Positions 1-5,213 of a stretch of DNA of 5,798 bases are shown here, piece after piece. This DNA is from an uncultured Eubacteriales bacterium (GTDB lineage: Bacteria; Bacillota; Clostridia; Christensenellales; CAG-917): NCBI GenBank assembly GCA_900553825.1, contig USEV01000058.1:1-5798 (forward strand), given 5' to 3'. The position numbers and the translations under genes are program-made. The notes under the pieces were generated by a model that did no database searches, was not told the origin of the DNA, and saw only the letters and a program-made list of their open reading frames with translations. How positions within the stretch are numbered: position 1 is the first letter of the stretch; each line of letters opens with the position of its first letter.

Positions 1-46
1 AGATTCCTCTACGTCTCGTGGGCTCGGAGATGTGTATAAGAGACAG
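1..46 (+). other. Untrimmed Nextera i7-side adapter (synthetic, not genomic)
   Basis: This is library-construction sequence. Positions 5-12 (TCCTCTAC) read as an i7 index, 13-27 are GTCTCGTGGGCTCGG, and 28-46 are the Tn5 mosaic end AGATGTGTATAAGAGACAG used for tagmentation. Genomic DNA begins at 47. Any protein predicted to start at the ATG at 32 acquires the false N-terminus MYKRQ, encoded entirely by the mosaic end. The same sequence occurs in reverse complement at the other end of the window. Confidence 0.99.
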
Positions 47-349
47 GTCTTTTTCCTGCGCGACGGCGGCATGAAACCCACCGATTACACCGAGGAGCAG
101 AAGAGGTTGCTCGCCCGCGTCAACCGTATGTTCGGCAGCGTGCTTTTCGTGTCGGACAACGCAGGCGATTATAACGACGCACAGCGTGAACTGCTGCTGG
201 AAACCTTCCGTCCCTTCGAGGGCAAAATCCTCCGCGCCGAGAGGGTGAAAAAACACATCATCCGCGTGGACTTTGTCGAGGACGGCGTGGAAAAGGCGTT
301 CACATTCGACTTGAGAAACGGCGAATATACCGTAAGGGCGGTGAAGTGA
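47..349 (+). CDS. Hypothetical protein, 5'-partial (C-terminal 101 residues)
   Basis: I do not recognise this family. The frame is open from the first genomic base to TGA at 347-349. The first in-frame genomic ATG is at 71, which would give a 92-residue protein, but no Shine-Dalgarno sequence precedes it. The gene more likely continues left of the contig and 71 is an internal Met. The visible part is soluble and charged. It has a helical-looking stretch (EEQKRLLARVNRMFG), a middle segment rich in acidic and aromatic residues, and an alternating C-terminal part (IIRVDFVEDGVEKAFTFDL) that looks like paired beta strands. No signal peptide, membrane segment or catalytic motif is visible. Its stop codon shares one base with the yggS start (TGATG), so the two are probably co-transcribed and translationally coupled. 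Codon use resembles the downstream genes, which supports real coding. Confidence 0.7.
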   Translation, partial: VFFLRDGGMKPTDYTEEQKRLLARVNRMFGSVLFVSDNAGDYNDAQRELLLETFRPFEGKILRAERVKKHIIRVDFVEDGVEKAFTFDLRNGEYTVRAVK

Positions 350-1029
350 TGATTTCGTCGGAACATCTGACCGAAGTCCGCGAAGCGGTGGCAAAGACGG
401 GGCGGGATGTCACTCTCGTCGCCGCAGTCAAGACTCAGACCTGTGAGACGGTGGAGCAATTCCACCGCATGGCTCCCGATTTCGTCCTCGGCGAAAACCG
501 CGTGCAGGAGTTCAACGAGCACTACCGCGAGGGAATGCGCTGGCACTTCATAGGACAGCTTCAGACCAACAAGGTCAAATATCTCGTCGGCAGGACGGAG
601 CTCATACACTCCCTCGACCGCGACGAGCTCGCGCGGGAGATAGAAAGGCAGGCGGCAAAACACGGCATCGTGCAGGATTGCCTCCTTGAAGTCAACATGG
701 GCGGAGAGCTGACCAAGGGCGGCGTCGCACCCGCCGAAGTCGCGGATTTTCTGCGCTCGGTGGAGAGCTATGCCCACATACGCGTGCGCGGACTCATGAG
801 CGTGCTCCCGCAGGCGGAAGAGACGGAGCTCAGGAAACTGTACGCCTCTCTCCGGAGCCTCTTTGAAAGCACGAAGGAGCTCGGCACGGCAAATTACAGC
901 GCGGATTATCTGTCCGCAGGTATGTCGGGGGACTACAAAATCGCCCTCGAATACGGCTCGAATATGATACGGCTCGGGCGCACCCTTTTCGGGGAACGGG
1001 TTTATCCCGCCGCGACCGAACGGAGGTAA
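349..1029 (+). CDS. yggS: YggS/YlmE family pyridoxal phosphate homeostasis protein
   Basis: This cytosolic PLP-binding protein (COG0325, fold-type III alanine racemase-like barrel) is known to help maintain free PLP and amino/keto acid balance, with no established enzymatic reaction. At 226 residues it has the usual family length. Visible motifs are VAAVKT with the Schiff-base lysine K28, GENRVQE (48-54), WHFIGQLQTNK (65-75), IHSLDR (86-91), EVNMGGE (114-120), RGLMSVLP (147-154), LSAGMSGDY (188-196) and the phosphate-binding IRLGRTLFGER (207-217). The start is taken as ATG 349 rather than GTG 346, because the SD-like AGGGCGGTGA (335-344) is better spaced from 349. The gene overlaps the upstream stop by 1 nt, and its own 3' end contains the sepF ribosome binding site. 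yggS beside sepF is a classic Firmicutes and Actinobacteria arrangement. Confidence 0.95.
   Translation: MISSEHLTEVREAVAKTGRDVTLVAAVKTQTCETVEQFHRMAPDFVLGENRVQEFNEHYREGMRWHFIGQLQTNKVKYLVGRTELIHSLDRDELAREIERQAAKHGIVQDCLLEVNMGGELTKGGVAPAEVADFLRSVESYAHIRVRGLMSVLPQAEETELRKLYASLRSLFESTKELGTANYSADYLSAGMSGDYKIALEYGSNMIRLGRTLFGERVYPAATERR
1021..1027 (+). promoter_or_regulatory. Ribosome binding site of sepF
   Basis: CGGAGGT lies inside the last codons of yggS, with GGAGG at 1022-1026 and 5 nt to the ATG at 1032. It is the best Shine-Dalgarno in the + strand gene set and fixes the sepF start. That matters because the resulting N-terminus is atypical for SepF. Confidence 0.85.
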
Positions 1030-1031
1030 AT

Positions 1032-1439
1032 ATGAACGAACGCGACTACTACAGGCAGGATATGCGCCGCGCCGACTCCGGCTTCGGCGACGGCAGATAC
1101 CCCGAACCCCCGCGCCAGGGCGGGAAGTTTTCCCGACTGTTCGGCGGCTCGGAGGGCGGCGGCTCCCGCATGCATCGCGAGGTCACGGGCGGCACCGTCA
1201 TATATTCTCCCTCCACCTACGAGGATGTCCAGCTCCTCATCGACCACCTCAAAATGCGCGAGCAGGTCATCGTGGACTTTTCCGAGGTCAACCAGACTTC
1301 GGTGTACAGGATACTCGACTTCATGAGCGGCGCAATCTACGCCCTCAACGGCTCGATTCAGCAGATCACCAAAAACATATTCCTGTTCGCCCCAAGCGGA
1401 GTGACCATCACCGTCCCGCCTCATCTCGGAAGAAAATGA
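1032..1439 (+). CDS. sepF: Cell division protein SepF
   Basis: SepF polymerises at the cytoplasmic membrane, binds the FtsZ C-terminus and anchors or organises the Z-ring. The 135-residue product carries the full SepF core from about residue 51 to 130. Landmarks are VIYSPSTYEDVQLLIDHL (56-73), a beta strand VIVDFSEV (79-86), the helix and glycine turn RILDFMSGAIYALNGSI (93-109), and the end strand NIFLFAPSGVTI (115-126). The dimer and polymer-forming glycines G100 and G107 are present. The first 30 residues are polar and charged and then a glycine-rich linker follows; the usual N-terminal amphipathic membrane-binding helix is not obvious, and the only candidate is the short KFSRLFGG at 32-39. 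The start is supported by a strong SD. The stop overlaps the lspA start by 4 nt (ATGA). Confidence 0.95.
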   Translation: MNERDYYRQDMRRADSGFGDGRYPEPPRQGGKFSRLFGGSEGGGSRMHREVTGGTVIYSPSTYEDVQLLIDHLKMREQVIVDFSEVNQTSVYRILDFMSGAIYALNGSIQQITKNIFLFAPSGVTITVPPHLGRK

Positions 1440-2311
1440 CTGAACAGAAAGAAAAATTCGACTTAAAAGGCAGGATCAAAGCGGGATGGCATACTTTCAC
1501 CCGCTTTTTCAAGGAGTTCAAGTGGGACCGCGAGCATGTCGGCGTGCTCGTCCGCTTCGGGCTCGAAATCCTCTTTTTCGCCTTCATAATCACATTCGAC
1601 CTCACGATGAAGGACTTCCTTTACGACTTCGTCGAGGTGCGCCACGGCGGACATTACACCGCGATTCCCGGCTTTCTGGACCTCACCTATTCCCAGAACA
1701 CCGGCATGGGCTTCGGGCTGGGCAAGGATTCGACGCTGGGCATAACAATCCTCACTTTCATCGTGATAATCGTCATTCTCGGTTACCTTGTGTTCTTCAA
1801 AAAGGAGAAGGAATACATTCGCATACCGCTCATAATGGTTGCGGCAGGCGGCATAGGCAACCTCGTCGACAGGATAGGGCTCGGCTATGTCAGGGACTTT
1901 TTCGAGTTCACATTCGTGGATTTCGCCATTTTCAACATCGCCGACGCATTCGTGACCGTGGGCGCGATTATGCTCATCATTTCGCTCATAGTCATGCTCT
2001 TTGTCACTTCCAAGGAAAAGTCCGCCGATGACGGAGACGGCAAAACGGACGCCGACGGCGGCGAAGCGGAGCAAACGGAGAGCGCCGCCCCCGCCTCGGA
2101 AGAGGAAAAAACTCCCGAAGAACGGGGCGAAGAGGCGCAAAACGCCTCGGAAACCGCGGGAGCCTCGGAAACCGCGGACGGCGAAAGGGCGAAAGCCTCG
2201 TTCACCGTGACCGCACAGGGCGGGGATTCTCCCGAAAAAGTCGCCTTCACCGTCACCGCGGAAAACGACGCTCCCGACGCCGCCGCCGAGGACGCGAAAA
2301 AAGAGAACTGA
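1436..2311 (+). CDS. lspA: Lipoprotein signal peptidase (signal peptidase II) with extended acidic C-terminal tail
   Basis: This integral membrane aspartic protease cleaves signal peptides from diacylglyceryl-modified prolipoproteins. The core spans about residues 39-191 with four predicted membrane segments (about 39-62, 101-121, 128-146, 168-191). Conserved features are D55 and K59 in the first segment, IPGFLDLTY then N88-T-G, GGIGNLVDR (138-146), and the catalytic aspartate pair D154 (GYVRDF) and D170 (FNIAD). The usual NxGAAF motif reads NTGMGF here. Family members are typically about 150-170 residues, whereas this one has 291. It has roughly 38 extra N-terminal residues rich in Lys, Arg and Phe, and about 100 C-terminal residues rich in Glu, Asp, Ala, Thr and Gly, predicted cytoplasmic and disordered. 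The start overlaps the sepF stop (ATGA); GGAAG at 1428-1432 is only 3 nt away, so translational coupling is likely. The downstream partner is rluD, as in Bacillus lspA-ylyB. Confidence 0.95.
   Translation: MTEQKEKFDLKGRIKAGWHTFTRFFKEFKWDREHVGVLVRFGLEILFFAFIITFDLTMKDFLYDFVEVRHGGHYTAIPGFLDLTYSQNTGMGFGLGKDSTLGITILTFIVIIVILGYLVFFKKEKEYIRIPLIMVAAGGIGNLVDRIGLGYVRDFFEFTFVDFAIFNIADAFVTVGAIMLIISLIVMLFVTSKEKSADDGDGKTDADGGEAEQTESAAPASEEEKTPEERGEEAQNASETAGASETADGERAKASFTVTAQGGDSPEKVAFTVTAENDAPDAAAEDAKKEN
2144..2177 (+). repeat. Tandem 18-nt direct repeat in the lspA tail
   Basis: GCCTCGGAAACCGCGG occurs at 2144-2159 and again at 2162-2177, with a period of 18 nt, in frame. It encodes ASETAG followed by ASETAD. 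This suggests that the acidic tail grew by short in-frame duplication. Confidence 0.9.
2201..2259 (+). repeat. Spaced direct repeat encoding FTVTA in the lspA tail
   Basis: TTCACCGTGACCGC (2201-2214) and TTCACCGTCACCGC (2246-2259) match at 13 of 14 positions and are 45 nt apart, in frame. They encode residues 256-260 and 271-275, both FTVTA. These are the only hydrophobic, strand-like patches in an otherwise charged tail. Confidence 0.85.
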
Positions 2312-2323
2312 CCCTTTGCATTC

Positions 2324-3226
2324 ATGATTTACACCGTGCACGACGACTCGATAAGGCTGGACGCCTTTTTGTCACGCGAGAGCGGCATCAGCCGTTCTGC
2401 GGTCAGCCGCGCGCTGGAAAAGGCGGGTGCGCTCGTCAACGGCGTCACCAGGACGAAGAGCGGGCACGAGCTGCGCACGGGTGACAGGGTGGAGTTCACA
2501 CCCCCCGAGCCCGAGCCCCTTTCCGTCGAGGCGGCAGACATCCCCCTCGACATAGTCTACGAGGACGCGGGCTTTGCCGTCGTGAACAAGCCCCGCGGCA
2601 TGGTCGTGCACCAGGCGAGCAGTTACCGTGCGAACGACACCCTCGTCAACGCCCTGCTTTTCCGTCTGAAGGATTTGAGCGGCGTGAACGGCGTGATACG
2701 CCCCGGCATAGTGCACAGGCTCGACAAGGATACATCCGGGCTCATCGTCGTCGCAAAGACGGACGAGGCGCACAGGAGCCTTGCCGAACAGATTGAAAAA
2801 AAGACGGCACGCCGCATATATGTCGCGATTGCGGACGGCAATTTCCGCGAGGACAGCGGCACCGTGGACGCGCCCATAGGCAGGAATCCCCGCGACCGCA
2901 AGAAGATGGCGGTGGTGGAAAAGGGCAGACGCGCCGTGACGCATTACGAGGTGCTGGAACGCTTCGGCGCATACACCCTCGTGCGCTACGAGCTGGAGAC
3001 GGGCAGGACGCACCAGATTCGTGTGCACTCCGCCTACATTCACCATCCCGTCACGGGTGACGCTCTCTACGGCGGTTCGACCGCGCTTTTCAAGGACGGG
3101 CAACTCCTTCATGCCGAAAAACTGATTCTCAAAAATCCCGCCACGGGCGAGGAGATGACTTTCACCGCTCCGCTTCCCGCGGATTTCGCGGCGGTGCTCG
3201 CCCGACTGCGCTCGGGGCTGAAGTGA
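2324..3226 (+). CDS. rluD: RluD/YlyB-type 23S rRNA pseudouridine synthase (RluA family)
   Basis: The product isomerises specific uridines in large-subunit rRNA to pseudouridine. The RluD subgroup acts on helix 69 of 23S rRNA, but the exact target here is inferred. Of its 300 residues, about 10-60 form an S4-type RNA-binding domain (RLDAFLSRESGISRSAVSRA, then VNG and GDRVEF). The catalytic domain follows with VVNKPRGMVVH (86-96), the signature HRLDKDTSGL (131-140) with catalytic D134, GRTHQIRVH (227-235) and GDALYGG (245-251). Length and domain order are normal. The ATG lies 12 nt after the lspA stop without a clear SD (only A-rich AAAAAAGAGA at 2297-2306), so reinitiation from lspA translation is likely. 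A GTG or ATG further upstream would add nothing conserved. It is the last gene of the + strand set and is followed by a structured region and a terminator. Confidence 0.93.
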   Translation: MIYTVHDDSIRLDAFLSRESGISRSAVSRALEKAGALVNGVTRTKSGHELRTGDRVEFTPPEPEPLSVEAADIPLDIVYEDAGFAVVNKPRGMVVHQASSYRANDTLVNALLFRLKDLSGVNGVIRPGIVHRLDKDTSGLIVVAKTDEAHRSLAEQIEKKTARRIYVAIADGNFREDSGTVDAPIGRNPRDRKKMAVVEKGRRAVTHYEVLERFGAYTLVRYELETGRTHQIRVHSAYIHHPVTGDALYGGSTALFKDGQLLHAEKLILKNPATGEEMTFTAPLPADFAAVLARLRSGLK

Positions 3227-3250
3227 CACGCCCGATTAAGTAAGACACGC
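3225..3250. repeat. Short direct repeat after rluD
   Basis: GACACGC occurs at 3225-3231 (overlapping the rluD stop) and at 3244-3250, each followed closely by GATT (3234-3237 and 3251-3254). The second copy can pair with GCGTG at 3283-3287. The repeat is short and could be chance. Confidence 0.4.
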
Positions 3251-3308
3251 GATTGAAACAGGGGTAGGCAAGCCTTCCGAGAGCGTGCAAACCTGTTTGT
3301 CGAAACAG
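3246..3308 (+). other. Candidate structured RNA element with mutually exclusive hairpins
   Basis: Three segments compete for pairing: AAACAGG (3256-3262), CCTGTTT (3292-3298) and AAACAG (3303-3308). The first two can form a 7-bp stem enclosing a hairpin GGTAGG-CAAG-CCTTCC (3263-3278, one T-T mismatch) stacked directly on it. Alternatively CTGTTT (3293-3298) pairs with 3303-3308 across the loop GTCG. In addition CACGC (3246-3250) can pair with GCGTG (3283-3287), which crosses the first stem and would make a pseudoknot. A terminator follows 4 nt later. The layout resembles an attenuator or a small structured RNA, but there is no downstream gene on the same strand to regulate. No known RNA family is recognised. 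It may be only a complex 3' end of the rluD transcript or, on the other strand, of rqcH. Confidence 0.35.
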
Positions 3309-3311
3309 TGA

Positions 3312-3338
3312 AAAAGCCGCGCAAAGTGCGCGGCTTTT
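3312..3338. terminator. Bidirectional rho-independent terminator between rluD and rqcH
   Basis: GCCGCGC (3316-3322) pairs with GCGCGGC (3328-3334) around the loop AAAGT. Flanking A and T runs extend the stem to 11 bp (3312-3322 with 3328-3338). The T run at 3335-3338 serves + strand transcripts ending rluD; the complementary A run at 3311-3315 gives five U residues for - strand transcripts ending rqcH. A single hairpin serving both convergent genes is typical of compact genomes. Confidence 0.9.
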
Positions 3339-3370
3339 GCTTCAAAGTATTCTCGAAAACGGCGAAATGT

Positions 3371-3376
3371 ATTATA
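3371..3376 (-). promoter_or_regulatory. Isolated TATAAT hexamer (weak promoter candidate)
   Basis: The - strand reads TATAAT here, 25 nt beyond the rqcH stop and upstream of the terminator. No acceptable -35 lies 16-18 nt upstream (CCGTTC/CGTTCT). If active, it would make only a short transcript into the terminator and the structured region. It is listed for completeness. Confidence 0.15.
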
Positions 3377-3400
3377 CTTTTCCGTGATTTTGAGAACGGT

Positions 3401-5104
3401 TCAGCGGTTTTTCATGAGTTCCTTGTGCAAATTCGGTGTGGCAATCACGGTCTTGAAATCGGTGTAAATCACCTGTCCCGGGTGCCCCGCGGGGCGGCGT
3501 TTGACAAAACGCCTCTGAGTGTAGTCCACCTCCGAGGGGGCTCCGGCCGTGTGTGCGGCAATCTCCGCCGCAACCCTGATGACTCCGTCGGGGACGGGCT
3601 TGCCCTCGGTGAGGACGACGACATGCGCGCCGTGACTGTTCTTGAGGTGCAACCACAGGTCGCCCGACGACGCCGTGCGGAAGGTCAGTTCCTCGTTCTG
3701 CAGATTGTTCTTTCCCGCAAGCACGGTGAAGCCTTGCACATCGAATTCGTAAGGCGGCTCCGCCTTTTCCCTGCGCACCTTGCCTTTTTGCGACTTGCGC
3801 CTCATGCCGCCCAGCCGTTCGAGCTCCTCCTCAATCTGTTCCGTGGACGCGTCGTGGGGCAGATGTTCGAGCTCCTCCGTCACCGATTGGGCGTATTCAA
3901 GCAGCAAAAGGTCGCTTTCCAGCTTTTTCTCGGTGAATTCCTTGGTGCGCTTGAGCTTGTTGTAACGGTTGAAGTACGCCGCCGAGTTTTTGGAAGGGCT
4001 CAGCCTCTCGTCGAGGGGGATTGTCACTTCCTCGCCCGTGTAGTAATCGGTGCAGGTGAGCGAGGTGTCGCCCTTTTTGATTTTGTAGATGTTGGTGACG
4101 ACAAGCTCGCCCATCACGCGGTATTTTTCCATGTTTTCGCATTCGGCAAGCCTTTCGCGGTCGATTGCGATGTTCTTTTCCGTGCGGGTGCAGACCCTCT
4201 TCGCCGCCGTCGTCAAGGCTTTTAGCCTTGCCTTGTTGCGCAGTTCGCCGTCTATCTCGGTGTTGAGGGCGTCGAACGCGGCGGAGATGGTGGGGTAAAG
4301 CACCGTTTCCCTGTTCGTCACCCCGTACGGGAAGGGCAGCACATCCTTGCCCCCCGCGACGCAGGGGGAATAGTACGGCTGTGAGGTGACATCCGAAAGT
4401 TCCGCAAAAAGCCCCGTTAGCCTCGATTTTTCGTCTTTGGAGAGGGGTGCGGGGTGGTCGGACGCGATGTCCGCACGGCGCAGTATCTCCGAAACGGTCA
4501 CCCCCGAAAAGCCGGAAATGTTGTCGAGGATGTATCTGTGCAGGTCGCCTCCCGCAAAGTCCGCGACGAGTTCCGCCGCTTTCTCCGTGCGGTAGTTGGG
4601 CTTTGGCTGTTCGGGCGGGCGGTACTTCACACCGCGCAGGACTATGTGTCCGCCGCCGTCGTCGGGCCCCAGGTGCTTGACTGCGTCGAGAATGGTGAGA
4701 TTTTCGTCCGTGAAAACGAGGTTGGAGTAGCGGTTCATTATCTCCGCAAAGAGGTAGTAGACCGCGCTGTCTTTCATCTCGGTGCGGGCGGTGAATCTGA
4801 CGAAAACTATCCTGTCGTCGCTCCACATTCCCACTTCCTCTATCATGCTTACGGCGAGGTATTTGCGGAGCAACATACAAAAATTGGGCGCCGTGACGGG
4901 ATTTTTCTTCCTGGTTTCCGTGAGGTGAATCCTCGGCGCACCCGCATTGCACGACGCGACAAGACAGCGGCTTCTGCCGCCTGCGCGCAGATACAGCCTT
5001 ATTTCGTCCGTTTCCGGCTGCACGATTTTGTCCGTCCTCGCGCCTTTCAGGGCGGCGTTCAGCTCGTCCGCCAGCGCGCTCAATGCAAGAAAGTCACTGC
5101 CCAT
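3401..5104 (-). CDS. rqcH: RqcH, NFACT-family ribosome quality control factor (Rqc2 homologue; formerly FbpA-like)
   Basis: RqcH binds 50S subunits carrying a stalled peptidyl-tRNA and recruits tRNA-Ala, adding C-terminal alanine tails that mark the nascent chain for degradation. The product has 567 residues, normal for bacterial members. NFACT-N covers about 1-190, starting MGSDFLALSALADELN with TDKIVQPE (24-31). D97 and R98 in SDDRIVFVRF match the Asp-Arg pair required in Bacillus RqcH. A helix-hairpin-helix-like segment lies near 199-211 (FSGVTVSEILRRA), long coiled-coil arms near 276-345 and 375-432, and NFACT-R near 455-560 with GKNNLQNEELTF, DLWLH (482-486) and VDYTQRRFVKR. The start is ATG 5104: the in-frame ATG at 5143 would translate the promoter itself and add 13 non-conserved residues. 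No SD precedes 5104. The gene is convergent with rluD and divergent from tig. Confidence 0.95.
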   Translation of the reverse strand: MGSDFLALSALADELNAALKGARTDKIVQPETDEIRLYLRAGGRSRCLVASCNAGAPRIHLTETRKKNPVTAPNFCMLLRKYLAVSMIEEVGMWSDDRIVFVRFTARTEMKDSAVYYLFAEIMNRYSNLVFTDENLTILDAVKHLGPDDGGGHIVLRGVKYRPPEQPKPNYRTEKAAELVADFAGGDLHRYILDNISGFSGVTVSEILRRADIASDHPAPLSKDEKSRLTGLFAELSDVTSQPYYSPCVAGGKDVLPFPYGVTNRETVLYPTISAAFDALNTEIDGELRNKARLKALTTAAKRVCTRTEKNIAIDRERLAECENMEKYRVMGELVVTNIYKIKKGDTSLTCTDYYTGEEVTIPLDERLSPSKNSAAYFNRYNKLKRTKEFTEKKLESDLLLLEYAQSVTEELEHLPHDASTEQIEEELERLGGMRRKSQKGKVRREKAEPPYEFDVQGFTVLAGKNNLQNEELTFRTASSGDLWLHLKNSHGAHVVVLTEGKPVPDGVIRVAAEIAAHTAGAPSEVDYTQRRFVKRRPAGHPGQVIYTDFKTVIATPNLHKELMKNR

Positions 5105-5110
5105 GGCTTT

Positions 5111-5138
5111 ATTATACACACCCCTCGGCAAATGGCAA
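5111..5138 (-). promoter_or_regulatory. rqcH promoter (sigma-A type), possibly giving a leaderless mRNA
   Basis: On the - strand, TTGCCA (5138-5133) and a perfect TATAAT (5116-5111) are separated by 16 nt. Only 6 nt (AAAGCC) lie between the -10 and the ATG at 5104, so the expected start of transcription falls on or next to the start codon. There is no Shine-Dalgarno and no room for one. Confidence 0.75.
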
Positions 5139-5140
5139 CG

Positions 5141-5157
5141 CAAAATCGTTGATTTTG
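5141..5157. promoter_or_regulatory. Inverted repeat between the divergent rqcH and tig promoters (candidate operator)
   Basis: CAAAATC (5141-5147) and GATTTTG (5151-5157) are perfect 7-bp inverted arms around GTT. With one bulged G the symmetry extends to CG/CG at 5139-5140 and 5159-5160. The repeat covers the tig -35 (5149-5154) and sits 2 nt from the rqcH -35, so a bound regulator could affect both genes. No known operator consensus is recognised; chance is possible. Confidence 0.4.
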
Positions 5158-5177
5158 GCGCGGGTGTGTGTTATAAT
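5149..5177 (+). promoter_or_regulatory. tig promoter (sigma-A type)
   Basis: TTGATT (5149-5154) and TATAAT (5172-5177) are separated by 17 nt, a near-ideal housekeeping promoter. Transcription would begin near 5184, giving a leader of about 30 nt that includes the SD at 5205-5210. Confidence 0.85.
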
Positions 5178-5204
5178 CCCTTTTACTTGCAATCAACCAT
5201 ATAT

Positions 5205-5210
5205 GGAGGA
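5205..5210 (+). promoter_or_regulatory. Ribosome binding site of tig
   Basis: GGAGGA lies 3 nt before the ATG at 5214 (4 nt from the GGAGG core). It is a strong site that fixes the tig start, in contrast to the SD-less rqcH start on the other side of the same promoter region. Confidence 0.88.
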
Positions 5211-5213
5211 CAG

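Noticed and set aside
1463..2341. A 292-codon open frame on the - strand opposite lspA
   Set aside because: It is a mirror of lspA with a Gly/Arg/Phe-rich composition expected from the antisense of GC-rich coding; it has no promoter, SD or motif.
3251..3259. GATTGAAAC, resembling the end of many CRISPR repeats
   Set aside because: It occurs once, with no repeat-spacer periodicity and no cas genes nearby.
3246..3298. HDV-like self-cleaving ribozyme (P1/P2 crossing topology with CAAA after the P1 strand)
   Set aside because: The strand order is similar, but the P1 equivalent is only 5 bp, the junctions are too long, and no P1.1 or P4 is evident.
3365..3380. + strand promoter TATTATACT near the rqcH 3' end
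   Set aside because: It has no good -35 and no + strand gene downstream; it is AT-rich intergenic sequence near a terminator.
3308..4225. A 305-codon open frame on the + strand opposite rqcH
   Set aside because: It is antisense to a confidently identified NFACT protein, its protein is low in recognisable motifs, and it runs through the terminator; it is a by-product of GC-rich codon bias.
5105..5143. Longer rqcH start at 5143 adding 13 residues
   Set aside because: The extra residues are encoded by the promoter, are not like any NFACT N-terminus, and the family start corresponds to the Met at 5104.
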